From Rhodospirillaceae bacterium (lineage in GTDB: Bacteria; Pseudomonadota; Alphaproteobacteria; SP197), in assembly GCA_002722885.1 (NCBI GenBank), contig PBNE01000002.1:62001-126000 (forward strand): DNA of 64,000 nucleotides. The letters run 5' to 3'. A program made the position numbers and the translations under genes. Shown here one piece after another: positions 55,211 through 63,635 of the stretch. The notes beneath the pieces were generated by a model. That model had not been told where the DNA came from. It was given only the letters and a program-made list of their open reading frames with translations, and did no database searches. Position 1 is the first letter of the stretch, and each line of letters begins with the position of its first letter.

Positions 55211-56794
55211 TCAGATATCGGTATCCACGAACCGCATCGCCTGACGGGCCGTACGACGCACCATCTTGCGCCGGACCGGCGACGCAAGCAGACGGTTCAA
55301 GGCCGCGAGAGCCAGCTCGCCTGCATGTCCGGCCTCCTGAGAGGCCAGAAGATTGCGGACGGACTGCGCCGTCTTCACCAGATGGACCGACACGATGTAT
55401 TCGTCGTGACCGTGATCGAACAGGGTCTGGGCGACATCGGCAAAGAAGGCATCGGGGTCGGTTACCTTCCAGACTTCGAAATCAACGTTGTCGTCCTGGT
55501 GCGCGATGTTGCGGCCGGAGAAGCAGGCCATCTGCAGCAGACCGGCAGGCCACAGCTCCGGATACTTCCGGCACAGCTCCAGCACGGCATCGGCGAAGGT
55601 CAGCCCATGGGTGAGATCGAGCCAGCCGAAGTCGCTGCCATAGGGCTGATCGAGATCATCGAGATGGCTGAGATCAAAGGCCATCATGTTGGTCGCGTTC
55701 GCCGCCAACAGCGTGCGGAAGAGATCGAGCGCCGGAGCGGTGCCGTGCTCCGCCGTGAACTGGACCGCTTTGTTGGCATTCAGCTTCGCGTAATCGGCGG
55801 CGGCCGGGGCCGCGCCATTCGGTTTGGTCCCAAAGGTTTCCAGCGCGCCGCCGTAGGCGCGGAATTCCGGAATCAGGTCTTCGCGGAAGGCCGAGACGAT
55901 GCCACGCACCAGGGAGACCAGAACCGGTTCGGCGATGTCCTCGCCGAGCCGCCGGATCAGCGCCCCGGCCTTAGGAACATAAATCGCGGAATGGCCGAAG
56001 TCGGCGTAGTGCGCCAGGGCGGCACGGGCCAAGGCGTGTTCCATGGCGCCATAGGCATCACCGGTGGCGATGGCACCACGGGTCAGGCAAATGGCGCGCG
56101 CCTCATCCTCACCCTCAACAGCTTGGAAGAACGCCTCCGGGTCCCAGTCCTCCGCACCCTCGGCATAGGGGTAGCTTTCCTCACGCAGCGTGTCGCCGGA
56201 CATATGGCCGATCGACTCCAGCAGGCAGATGAGCTGGTTTTCCGGTTCGCCAGCATGTTCGTCGTATAGCGCCAGCCAATCAGCCGCACCCGCATAGGCA
56301 TGGGTCCAGCCGAATTCCATCTTGTCGTGGGACCAGCGGATTGCTTCCTTCACGGCGATTATCGGGTCGACACCCAACCGCACGATGCGGGCGATCTCGC
56401 GCGCGAGCCGCTCGTAGTCATGATCCACAAAGCCCTGCCTGAGGTCGTCGAGTGACTTGGCGAGCTGTTCCTCGACCGATGGGTCGACAATCTCGACCCA
56501 GATGTCACCATCCCTGATCTCGACCGGATAAGTACGCAGTTTGTCGCCGTCGCGCTGGTTCTCGCCGGTCTCCAAGTTGAACTTCCAGTTGTGCCAGTTG
56601 CAGGTCAGCAGGCAGTTCTCATCGAGCGTGCCTTCGCGCAGCGGATAACCCTCGTGAGGACAACGGTTGTTGCACGCGTAGATGCCGTTCTTCGTGTCGA
56701 ACAGGGCGATCTGGCGGCCGTCCTGCCGGTACACAGTGCGGCCCTTGGTCTTGAGTTCCTCGACGCTGACGGTCCTAGTCCAACCCTGGGTCAT
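55211..56794 (-). CDS. Two-domain protein: N-terminal Rieske ferredoxin domain, C-terminal helical domain of uncertain family
   Basis: Protein of 527 residues. The N-terminal 110 residues are a Rieske [2Fe-2S] domain with CPHEGYPL and CNWHNWKF, like assimilatory reductase or ferredoxin components. The remaining 400 residues are helical and rich in conserved-looking His, for example GWTHAYAGAADW, ALAHYADFGHSAIY, WLDLTHGLTF and YIVSVHLVKT. They resemble questin-oxidase-like (DUF4243) proteins only vaguely. It could be a self-contained oxygenase with its own electron-transfer domain. GGAGGA supports the ATG, and an AT-rich promoter lies upstream. Confidence 0.65.
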   Translation of the reverse strand: MTQGWTRTVSVEELKTKGRTVYRQDGRQIALFDTKNGIYACNNRCPHEGYPLREGTLDENCLLTCNWHNWKFNLETGENQRDGDKLRTYPVEIRDGDIWVEIVDPSVEEQLAKSLDDLRQGFVDHDYERLAREIARIVRLGVDPIIAVKEAIRWSHDKMEFGWTHAYAGAADWLALYDEHAGEPENQLICLLESIGHMSGDTLREESYPYAEGAEDWDPEAFFQAVEGEDEARAICLTRGAIATGDAYGAMEHALARAALAHYADFGHSAIYVPKAGALIRRLGEDIAEPVLVSLVRGIVSAFREDLIPEFRAYGGALETFGTKPNGAAPAAADYAKLNANKAVQFTAEHGTAPALDLFRTLLAANATNMMAFDLSHLDDLDQPYGSDFGWLDLTHGLTFADAVLELCRKYPELWPAGLLQMACFSGRNIAHQDDNVDFEVWKVTDPDAFFADVAQTLFDHGHDEYIVSVHLVKTAQSVRNLLASQEAGHAGELALAALNRLLASPVRRKMVRRTARQAMRFVDTDI

Positions 56795-56822
56795 GACGCT
56801 TCCTCCAGGAATCGATGAGCCT

Positions 56823-56851
56823 AATTTAGCAATAAAACACTTTTTTTACAA
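56823..56851 (-). promoter_or_regulatory. Sigma-70-like promoter for the Rieske two-domain gene
   Basis: On the minus strand TTGTAA (56851-56846) is followed, after exactly 17 bases, by TAAATT (56828-56823), 29 bases before the ATG. The tract is far more AT-rich than its surroundings. It lies between the divergent Rieske and ccmA genes. Confidence 0.5.
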
Positions 56852-56904
56852 GGCTTGCTGAGATCAGTTTACCCCGTTCGTCCACGCCCTGTAGAGTCCG
56901 CGCC

Positions 56905-57537
56905 ATGGCGGCAGAACACATCACGGCAGCGCTTGAGGCCGAGTCCCTGACATGCGAGCGCGGCGGCCGCCGTCTGTTCACCAACGTGTCGTTTGCCTTG
57001 TCGCCGGGCGAGGTTCTAGTCCTGCGCGGCCCCAACGGCAGCGGCAAGAGCAGCCTGCTGCGGGTGCTTTCCGGCCTGCTGCCGCCGACCCAGGGGCGCG
57101 TTCTCTGGCAGGGCAAGGACACCGCGGACGAACCGGCGCCGTGGCGCGGCTCCCTCGCCTTCCTCGGGCATGGCCACGGCATCAAATCCGCCCTGACGGT
57201 CGAGGAGAACCTGCGATTCTGGGCGCGGTTCGAAGGCGCTGACGTGGCGCCGCGCGAGGCCCTTGCGGCGGTGGGTATGGACTCGCTGGCGCACTTGCCC
57301 GCCGCGATGCTCTCGGCCGGGCAACAGCGCAGGCTGGGGCTGGCCCGGCTGGCAGCGCGACCGGGCGGATGCTGGCTGATGGACGAGCCCACGGTCACGC
57401 TTGATGCCGCCGCCATTGATCGGCTTTTCGAGATGGTGCGCGGACACAGGGCAACGGGCGGCATCGTCGTGATGGCGACCCATGATGATATCGCTCTCGA
57501 GGAGGCCTCGATCCTGACCCTGGGGCATGCGGCATGA
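56905..57537 (+). CDS. ccmA: Heme exporter ATP-binding protein CcmA
   Basis: ABC ATPase of 210 residues, first gene of the cytochrome c maturation (system I) cluster. Walker A GPNGSGKSS (about 43-51), signature LSAGQQRR and Walker B CWLMDEPT are in place. With CcmB it releases holo-CcmE from CcmC. The gene overlaps ccmB by ATGA and so starts a translationally coupled series. Confidence 0.93.
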   Translation: MAAEHITAALEAESLTCERGGRRLFTNVSFALSPGEVLVLRGPNGSGKSSLLRVLSGLLPPTQGRVLWQGKDTADEPAPWRGSLAFLGHGHGIKSALTVEENLRFWARFEGADVAPREALAAVGMDSLAHLPAAMLSAGQQRRLGLARLAARPGGCWLMDEPTVTLDAAAIDRLFEMVRGHRATGGIVVMATHDDIALEEASILTLGHAA

Positions 57538-58199
57538 GCGTGTTCTGGGCTCTGGTGCGGCGCGATGTGGCGCTGGCCGTACGCCGTGGCGGCGAAGCAG
57601 CGCTGACCCTGGGCTTCTTTGTCATCACCATCGCGCTCTTCCCCTTCGGGGTGGGCCCGGAACCTGAGCTTTTGGGCCGTATCGCCGCGGGCATCATCTG
57701 GGTGACCGCCCTGCTGGCAGCGACCATCTCGCTCGACCGGCTGTTCCGTCCCGATTTCGACGACGGGTCCCTCGACCTGCTGGCGCTCTCATCCCTGCCA
57801 CTGGAGCTGGTGGTGCTGGCCAAATGCCTGGCCCATTGGCTGATCACGGGCCTGCCGGTCGCCCTTCTGGCGCCCCTGATGGCCCTGATGCTTCAGCTCG
57901 ACACGGGCGTCTGGCCCACCCTGATCTTGAGTCTTCTGATCGGCACCCCGGCGATCAGCCTGATCGGGGCGATCGGCGCCAGCCTTGTTCTGGGAGCCCG
58001 GCGCGGCGGGGCCCTGATCGGTCTTCTGGTGCTGCCGCTGTTCGTGCCGGTGCTGATTTTCGGTATCTCGGCGGTCGAGGCCCATCTGGCCGGACTGCCG
58101 GCGCTTCCCCATATCCTCATTGAGACCGCGATCCTGATCGTGAGCGTGCCGCTGGCCGCCTTTGCCAGCGCCGGCGCGCTGCGTCTGGCGATGGAGTGA
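57534..58199 (+). CDS. ccmB: Heme exporter membrane protein CcmB
   Basis: Polytopic membrane protein of 221 residues with six hydrophobic segments, the CcmB partner of the ccmA ATPase. The start (FWALVRRDVALAVRRGGEA) and the LFRPDFDDGSLDLLALS loop are characteristic. The gap to ccmC is about 65 bases, the only spacing in the cluster. Confidence 0.93.
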   Translation: MSVFWALVRRDVALAVRRGGEAALTLGFFVITIALFPFGVGPEPELLGRIAAGIIWVTALLAATISLDRLFRPDFDDGSLDLLALSSLPLELVVLAKCLAHWLITGLPVALLAPLMALMLQLDTGVWPTLILSLLIGTPAISLIGAIGASLVLGARRGGALIGLLVLPLFVPVLIFGISAVEAHLAGLPALPHILIETAILIVSVPLAAFASAGALRLAME

Positions 58200-58265
58200 T
58201 CGTGGTTGGACAAAAGCCCGTGCGGCCTGTAGGCAGCGCCCGACATCCTTGGAGCCGGTAGCCCC

Positions 58266-59012
58266 GTGCCATCGTTTCTGCATTCCCTTGCCAGCCCGGC
58301 GCGGTTCAACCGCATTGCGACGCGTGTGCTGCCCTGGGCGTGGGTTCTGGCCGCCGGCCTGATCGGCACGGGCCTTGTCTGGGCTCTGGTCTTTGTGCCT
58401 CCCGACTATCAGCAGGGTGACACCGTGCGCGTGATGTTCATCCACGTGCCCTCGGCCTGGATGGCGATGTTCTGCTATGCCGTCATGGCCGTCCTCTCGG
58501 CCTCGTTCCTGATCTGGAAACACCAGCTCGCCGATCTCGCGGCCCGCGCGGCAGCTCCCATCGGCGCTTGCTTCACCGCAGCGGCATTGATCACCGGCAG
58601 CCTCTGGGGCAAGCCGACCTGGGGCACCTACTGGGTCTGGGACGCCCGGCTGACATCCGTGCTGGTGCTGTTCTTCCTCTACCTCGGCCACATGGCGCTG
58701 GTCAGCGTCTTCGACGACCGGGAGCGCGGCGGACGCGCGGCGGCCATCCTGGCCGTGGTCGGCGCGATCAACCTTCCGATCATCAAGTTCTCGGTCGACT
58801 GGTGGAACACCCTCCATCAGCCCGCCAGCGTGCTGCGCATGGACGGACCCACGATCCACAGCTCGATGCTCTGGCCTCTACTGATCATGGCCCTGGGTTT
58901 CACGGCGTTCTTTGTCGCCATCCATCTCGTGCGCATCCGCAGCGAGCTGACCGCGCGCCGGATCGAGGTTCTGCTGCGCCGCCAGGCAGCCCTGGGGGCA
59001 GGACCATCATGA
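58266..59012 (+). CDS. ccmC: Heme-handling protein CcmC
   Basis: Membrane protein of 248 residues with six helices and the tryptophan-rich heme-handling motif WGKPTWGTYWVWDARLTS (about 117-134), flanked by conserved His residues. It loads heme onto CcmE. It starts with GTG (58266), and the C-terminus overlaps ccmD by ATGA. Confidence 0.93.
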   Translation: MPSFLHSLASPARFNRIATRVLPWAWVLAAGLIGTGLVWALVFVPPDYQQGDTVRVMFIHVPSAWMAMFCYAVMAVLSASFLIWKHQLADLAARAAAPIGACFTAAALITGSLWGKPTWGTYWVWDARLTSVLVLFFLYLGHMALVSVFDDRERGGRAAAILAVVGAINLPIIKFSVDWWNTLHQPASVLRMDGPTIHSSMLWPLLIMALGFTAFFVAIHLVRIRSELTARRIEVLLRRQAALGAGPS

Positions 59013-59179
59013 GCGCGTTCCTGAACATGGGCGGCTACGCCGCGACCGTCTGGACGCCCTATGGCGTGACGGCCGCGATTCTGATCGGCCTTCTGGTCGT
59101 GAGTTTGCGCCAGGCCAGCAAGCGCCAGCAGGAACTCGATAGGCTTGAATCCCAACCTGACGACTCCGAACAGGCATGA
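59009..59179 (+). CDS. ccmD: CcmD, small membrane protein of cytochrome c maturation
   Basis: Small protein of 56 residues with one membrane segment (YGVTAAILIGLLVV) and a basic Arg/Lys-rich following stretch (SLRQASKRQQELDRL), the CcmD pattern. The role is stabilising CcmE release from CcmC. It overlaps ccmC and ccmE by ATGA on both sides. Confidence 0.88.
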   Translation: MSAFLNMGGYAATVWTPYGVTAAILIGLLVVSLRQASKRQQELDRLESQPDDSEQA

Positions 59180-59625
59180 CACGAAAACAACGCCGCACTC
59201 TTTTCCTGGCCACCGGCTTTGTCTGCTTCGCCTTTGCGACGGCACTGGTGCTGATCGCGCTCGAAGACAAGGTCACGTTCTTCTATTCGCCTTCGGATCT
59301 GGTTGCCGAGCCGGCCGCGCCCGAGGTCCGCATCAGGCTGGGTGGGCTGGTGCTCAACGGAAGCGTTGCCAAACAGGCCGACGGCATCACGACCCATTTC
59401 GAGCTGACCGACGGCGGCGCTGTCGTTCCCGTAAGCTTCACCGGCGTGCTGCCCGACCTCTTTCGCGAGGGCCAGGGCATCATCGCCATGGGCACCCTGC
59501 CCTCGCCCGACGGCATGTTCATCGCCGACGAGGTCCTGGCCAAGCATGACGAGAACTATATGCCCACCGAGGTCGCCGACGCCCTGAAGGAACAGGGCCA
59601 CTGGCAGGAAGGCGCCTACGAGTGA
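59176..59625 (+). CDS. ccmE: Cytochrome c-type biogenesis heme chaperone CcmE
   Basis: Periplasmic heme chaperone of 149 residues anchored by one N-terminal helix (about 8-30). The covalent heme-binding His124 is in LAKHDENYMP, with the adjacent Tyr128. FYSPSDLV and RLGGLVLNGS are family-typical. It overlaps ccmD and the following ctaA gene (GTGA). In many relatives ccmF would follow; here ctaA does. Confidence 0.93.
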   Translation: MTRKQRRTLFLATGFVCFAFATALVLIALEDKVTFFYSPSDLVAEPAAPEVRIRLGGLVLNGSVAKQADGITTHFELTDGGAVVPVSFTGVLPDLFREGQGIIAMGTLPSPDGMFIADEVLAKHDENYMPTEVADALKEQGHWQEGAYE

Positions 59626-60665
59626 GTACAGCCGATCACGAGAGCAGGGCCGTGGCCCGCTGGCTTCTGGCCGTCGCTGCTCTAGTCTTCATCATGGTGG
59701 TGCTGGGAGGGGTTACGCGGCTGACTGAATCAGGTCTTTCAATGACCGATTGGCGGCCCGTCACCGGCTGGCTGCCGCCCATGAGCGAGGCAGCCTGGGA
59801 GGCGGAACTCCAAAAGTACCGCGCCTCGCCGGAGTACAAACAGATCAACACCGGCATGACCGTGGCCGAGTTCAAAACCATCTTCTGGTTCGAATACTCC
59901 CATCGCCTGCTGGGTCGCTTGATCGGGTTGGCGTTCTTCGTTCCGTTTGTCATTTTTCTCGTGCGGCGCAAGCTGGAGAAGCCCCTGGCCTTGCGTCTGT
60001 GGGTGCTCTTCGCGCTGGGCGCACTGCAGGGTTTTCTGGGCTGGTTCATGGTCAAGAGCGGGCTGGTCGATCGGCCCAGCGTCAGCCAGTACCGGTTGGC
60101 CCTGCATCTCGCCATGGCCCTCCTGATCTATGGCGCCATCATCTGGACCATGCTGGGTCTGACACGCCGGGCTGACTACGGCGCAGGCGAAGCGGCCATC
60201 GATCCGGTGCGTAGACGCGCCTGGTGTCTGTTCGGGCTGGTGAGTGTCACCGTCGTCGCGGGCGCATTTGTCGCGGGCCTTGATGCCGGACTCTACTTCA
60301 ACACTTTCCCGCTGATCGACGGCCGTCTGGTGCCGCAGGGCTATTTCGACAACGAGCCTGTCTGGCGCGCACCGTTCGAAGCGATCGCCGCCGTCCAGTT
60401 CAACCACAGACTGATTGCTGTTGTGACTGTGGTGGCCGTGATCATCTTCTGGCTGGCCCACAGGGGCCGTACGCTGAGCCGCAGGTCACAGAACCTCTCG
60501 GCAACCACAGCCTTGATGGTGCTGGTGCAGGCGGGGCTGGGGATCGCCACCCTGTTGGCCTATGTTCCGGTCTGGCTAGGCGCGCTGCACCAGGCCGGAG
60601 CCCTGGTGCTGTTCACGCTCTGCCTCATGCTAGTCCACAGCCTGCGCCGCGCAGACAGAGCCTGA
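59622..60665 (+). CDS. ctaA: Heme A synthase (COX15/CtaA)
   Basis: Membrane protein of 347 residues with eight helices that oxidises heme O to heme A for cytochrome oxidase. GVTRLTESGLSMTDWRPVTGWLPP at the start and FEYSHRLLGRL (His) in the first half, with a second FNHRLIAV His pair later, are the COX15 hallmarks. It starts with GTG overlapping the ccmE stop (GTGA), so translation is coupled to the ccm genes. It fits a common heme-delivery operon. Confidence 0.92.
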   Translation: MSTADHESRAVARWLLAVAALVFIMVVLGGVTRLTESGLSMTDWRPVTGWLPPMSEAAWEAELQKYRASPEYKQINTGMTVAEFKTIFWFEYSHRLLGRLIGLAFFVPFVIFLVRRKLEKPLALRLWVLFALGALQGFLGWFMVKSGLVDRPSVSQYRLALHLAMALLIYGAIIWTMLGLTRRADYGAGEAAIDPVRRRAWCLFGLVSVTVVAGAFVAGLDAGLYFNTFPLIDGRLVPQGYFDNEPVWRAPFEAIAAVQFNHRLIAVVTVVAVIIFWLAHRGRTLSRRSQNLSATTALMVLVQAGLGIATLLAYVPVWLGALHQAGALVLFTLCLMLVHSLRRADRA

Positions 60666-60672
60666 GCGAGCC

Positions 60673-60855
60673 TTACTTCGCGGATTTCTGCTCGAAGATC
60701 AGCCAGGCCAGCCAGCCCAGGAAGTTGAAGACCAGGATCACGAGGATTCAGATAACCTTGGCAAAGGTCGAGGCGTCGCTCTGGACAATACTGACAATCG
60801 CCCAGATGTAGAGCGCCAGAAAGATCAGACCGATGATGCCGACTTCAATACCCAC
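60673..60855 (-). pseudogene. Small PLDc_N-domain membrane protein with in-frame TGA
   Basis: A 60-codon frame from GTG 60855 reads IEVGIIGLIFLALYIWAIVSI, VQSDASTFAKVI, then TGA (60748-60750), then ILVILVFNFLGWLAWLIFEQ. It matches the two-helix phospholipase-D N-terminal (PLDc_N) proteins, where VIW is expected, so a Trp codon has become TGA. The start codon is uncertain because the GAGGAAG is 13 bases away. The gene converges with ctaA. Confidence 0.65.
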
Positions 60856-60877
60856 GATACGATTCCACTTCCTCTGT

Positions 60878-62320
60878 TCAGTGCTGACGGCGTGAGCGGA
60901 AGGTCAGCGGCGCGACCTGGAGGGCATTGCGGCCCAGCCGATCGCGCTGCGGCACCTTCTCGAGCGCACGTATCTGCACCTCCTGCAGATTGGAAGCGAT
61001 GTCCTCCATGTCCAGCGTTGTGACCTTTCCATCGGCCACGCACTGACGTCCATCGATCCAAACATCCCGCACCGCGCGGTCCGCAGCTGTGTAGATCAGG
61101 CTGCGCAAGGGATCATAGACCGGCATCATGGTGGGGTCGTCGAGCGCCACCGAGACGAGGTCGGCCTTGGCTCCGACCTGCAGGCGGCCGATATCACCGC
61201 GTTTGAGAGCATGGGCCCCGCCGACCGTCGCGGCGTTGAAGATGTTGGCGGTCGAGACCGCATGCATGTTCTCGGCTGCGACACGACCCATGATCGCTGC
61301 GGTACGCATCTCCTCGAGCATGTTGTGGGGGTGGGTATCGGTGCCGATACCCAGCACCACACCTTCTTCGAGGTAACGACCGAAATGCTCCAGCGTGATG
61401 CCATAGCGGCTGAAAGGTGTCGGGCAATGGGCCACCGACACGCCGTGATCGGCCAGAAGGCCGATGTCGGCGCGTGTCGACCAGTGAAGCCAGGAATGGT
61501 GATCCAGGAACAGCCCGTGACCCAGGGTAACGTCAGGGCCCAGCAGACGCTCACGTGCCAGAAGCTGGACCTGGCTCACCCCATGACGGCGCGTGATCTC
61601 CAGGAACTCCATCATCGCCTCGCCGCAGTGAAGCTGGAACGGCAGTCCCCGTTCCCTGGCGAGCGCATAGCTCTCGTGGATCAGCGCGAGCGAGCAGGTA
61701 TCGATCGCCATGGGCGAGACCACCGCATCCAGCATGCCCGAGGGGTGGGTGATCGCGGCATCGATGACCCCGACGGATTCCTCCATGTCAGCGTGGCCAT
61801 CGTCATCCTTCCAGTCATAGAGCAGCTCGTGGCCGTTGTCGGTGCGCCAGCTTGCGGACTGGTAGAGCGGCGACAGGAAGGCGCGCAGCCCACTTTCGGC
61901 GGCGGCATCAACCCAGCCGGGATAGGGAAAGCACATGTCGACATAGCTGGTCACACCCGACAGCAGCATCTCGCCATAGGCGTAACGCGAGGCCCAGAAC
62001 TTGTCCTCTGCCGCCGGCGTGAAGAGGTTCCAGCCGTCGTAGAGTGCTGAGAGATAGAGCTGCGGGTTGCCAATCTCTTCGCGCACGCTCTTGAACACAG
62101 GCATGGTCGAGGTGTGGGTGTGTAGGTTCACAAGCCCCGGTATCACCATTCGCCCGTGGCCGGAAATCTCCTCAGCAGCCCCGCCTTCATAACGTCCGCC
62201 GATATGAATGAGTGCGCCGTCCTGCCAGGCGACATCGCAGCCGTGCAGATAGATGTGGCAATCCTCCTCGTCATCCCAAGCGACGACCCATTCAGCGTTG
62301 CGGATTACGGTGGCGGTCAT
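60878..62320 (-). CDS. Amidohydrolase, SsnA/chlorohydrolase-like
   Basis: Metal-dependent amidohydrolase of 480 residues from the cytosine-deaminase/TRZ-ATZ group. HTHT (H67, H69), HCGEA (His and Glu), a second His in GHGLFLDHH, and the late Asp in GIGTDTHPHNM make up the zinc or iron site. It likely deaminates an aminated ring or removes a substituent. The start is ATG 62320 with GGAGACC upstream; a 219-residue extension to the left is rejected. It is divergent from the DUF1028 gene. Confidence 0.85.
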   Translation of the reverse strand: MTATVIRNAEWVVAWDDEEDCHIYLHGCDVAWQDGALIHIGGRYEGGAAEEISGHGRMVIPGLVNLHTHTSTMPVFKSVREEIGNPQLYLSALYDGWNLFTPAAEDKFWASRYAYGEMLLSGVTSYVDMCFPYPGWVDAAAESGLRAFLSPLYQSASWRTDNGHELLYDWKDDDGHADMEESVGVIDAAITHPSGMLDAVVSPMAIDTCSLALIHESYALARERGLPFQLHCGEAMMEFLEITRRHGVSQVQLLARERLLGPDVTLGHGLFLDHHSWLHWSTRADIGLLADHGVSVAHCPTPFSRYGITLEHFGRYLEEGVVLGIGTDTHPHNMLEEMRTAAIMGRVAAENMHAVSTANIFNAATVGGAHALKRGDIGRLQVGAKADLVSVALDDPTMMPVYDPLRSLIYTAADRAVRDVWIDGRQCVADGKVTTLDMEDIASNLQEVQIRALEKVPQRDRLGRNALQVAPLTFRSRRQH

Positions 62321-62392
62321 GGAGGTCTCCGTTCGTCGGTTGCGGGGCCGGGCTGACGCGGTCATCCTACACGTCAAAATCGGGAGAAGGCG

Positions 62393-63130
62393 ATGACCTA
62401 CACCATCATGGGGCGCTGTCAGCACACCGGCCGGATCGGCTACGGCATCGCAACGGTGTCGCTCAACGTCGGCGTCGTTTGCCCGGCTGTGTCGCGCAGC
62501 GGCGACCTGATCGTCAGCCAGGCCTATACCAACCGCCGCCTGAAGGCCGAAGGCGCACGACGGCTCGATGACGGGCTGTCGGCTGAGCACCTGATGGCTC
62601 ACCTGGAAACAACCGATCGTCATTTCTCCTACCGGCAGACAGGAATTTTGAAGCGGAACGGCGACCTGGCCGCGCATAGCGGCGACCATTGCAAGGACTG
62701 GAAGGGACACATCACCGGCGACAACTGGCTCGCCATGGGCAATGTTCTTGCCGACGGCGATGTCGTGGCGGCCATGGGTCGTGCTTTCCTCGACAGCGCC
62801 ACCGAGCCCTTGCACGAACGTCTGATGCGTGCGCTGGAAGCCGGACGAGATGCCGGCGGCCAGAGCGATGACGCAGGCCGCCATTACACGGAACGTTCCG
62901 CTCGGGTGGCCACCTATGGCTGGGATGATGACGGCTATCCGGAGCTTTCCGAAATCGACGTCCGCGTCGACGTCCACGACACCGCAGTTGCCGAGCTACG
63001 CCGCCAGCTCGACATCATCGCGCCTCTGGCACCCTACCAGCACCTCAAAACGGACGATCCTTCGTCACTTGTGGGATCGGATGTGTGGGAGGCACAGCAC
63101 CTGCCACCGGTCCCACCCCGCTTCGACTAA
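62393..63130 (+). CDS. DUF1028 family protein
   Basis: Protein of 245 residues of the DUF1028 family, which has an Ntn-hydrolase-like fold. The N-terminal TYTIMGRCQHTGRIGYGIATVS and VGVVCPAVSRSGDLIVSQAYTN, then GNVLADGDVV are typical. Such genes often stand near amino acid or pyrimidine catabolism genes; here it faces an amidohydrolase with about 70 bases between them. GGAGAAGG supports the start. The activity is unknown. Confidence 0.85.
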   Translation: MTYTIMGRCQHTGRIGYGIATVSLNVGVVCPAVSRSGDLIVSQAYTNRRLKAEGARRLDDGLSAEHLMAHLETTDRHFSYRQTGILKRNGDLAAHSGDHCKDWKGHITGDNWLAMGNVLADGDVVAAMGRAFLDSATEPLHERLMRALEAGRDAGGQSDDAGRHYTERSARVATYGWDDDGYPELSEIDVRVDVHDTAVAELRRQLDIIAPLAPYQHLKTDDPSSLVGSDVWEAQHLPPVPPRFD

Positions 63131-63137
63131 GTCGGTC

Positions 63138-63635
63138 TCACGCTTCTTCGGGTTCCCGCGCCAGCAGCACCACGGTCTTCTTACCGCCTTCGGTCTGCTG
63201 GCCGCCGACCGGCTTGAACCCGAAACGCTCGTGGAACCGCATCGAGCCGGGATTGGGTGGTTCCTCATTGACCTCACAGCACAACATCACGTTCTGTCCT
63301 GCCGCCATGACCCAGGCCTCATCATAGAAGCCGCGTGCCAGTCCCTGGCCCCGAAAGGCCGGGTCGGTGACGACACGGTCAATGTAGACAAAACCCTCGT
63401 AACGCTCGCTGTACCAGCGATAGTTCGCGCTGCCGTAGGTCGCACCGGGCGAGAAGACGATCAGCGCGGCCGCCGGTTTGCCGTCGACCTCGGCAGCCCG
63501 GGCCAGGGATGCCTCAGCCAGCAGCGCGGCCAGCACGGCTTCGTCGAGCGCGTTGACGTGAGGTACCTCGGCGTTGTTGAGCGGTAGGAACCAGTCAGCG
63601 TCTGCCATGGTCAGATCACGAACAACGACCGGCAT
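63138..63635 (-). CDS. GNAT-family N-acetyltransferase
   Basis: GNAT acetyltransferase of 165 residues, with the acetyl-CoA loop VVTDPAFRGQGLARGF (about 98-113, R/Q-x-x-G-x-A) and the C-terminal FHERFGFKPVG motif. It acetylates an unknown amine. The start ATG overlaps the stop of the upstream serine hydrolase in TGATG, so the two are translated together. Confidence 0.85.
   Translation of the reverse strand: MPVVVRDLTMADADWFLPLNNAEVPHVNALDEAVLAALLAEASLARAAEVDGKPAAALIVFSPGATYGSANYRWYSERYEGFVYIDRVVTDPAFRGQGLARGFYDEAWVMAAGQNVMLCCEVNEEPPNPGSMRFHERFGFKPVGGQQTEGGKKTVVLLAREPEEA

Noticed and set aside
6515-60855. Recoding of TGA as Trp, suggested by TGA at expected Trp positions in the protease and the PLDc_N gene.
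   Set aside because: Many intact genes in the window end with TGA at the proper length, and other disruptions are TAG and TAA or frameshifts. Nonsense mutation explains all cases.
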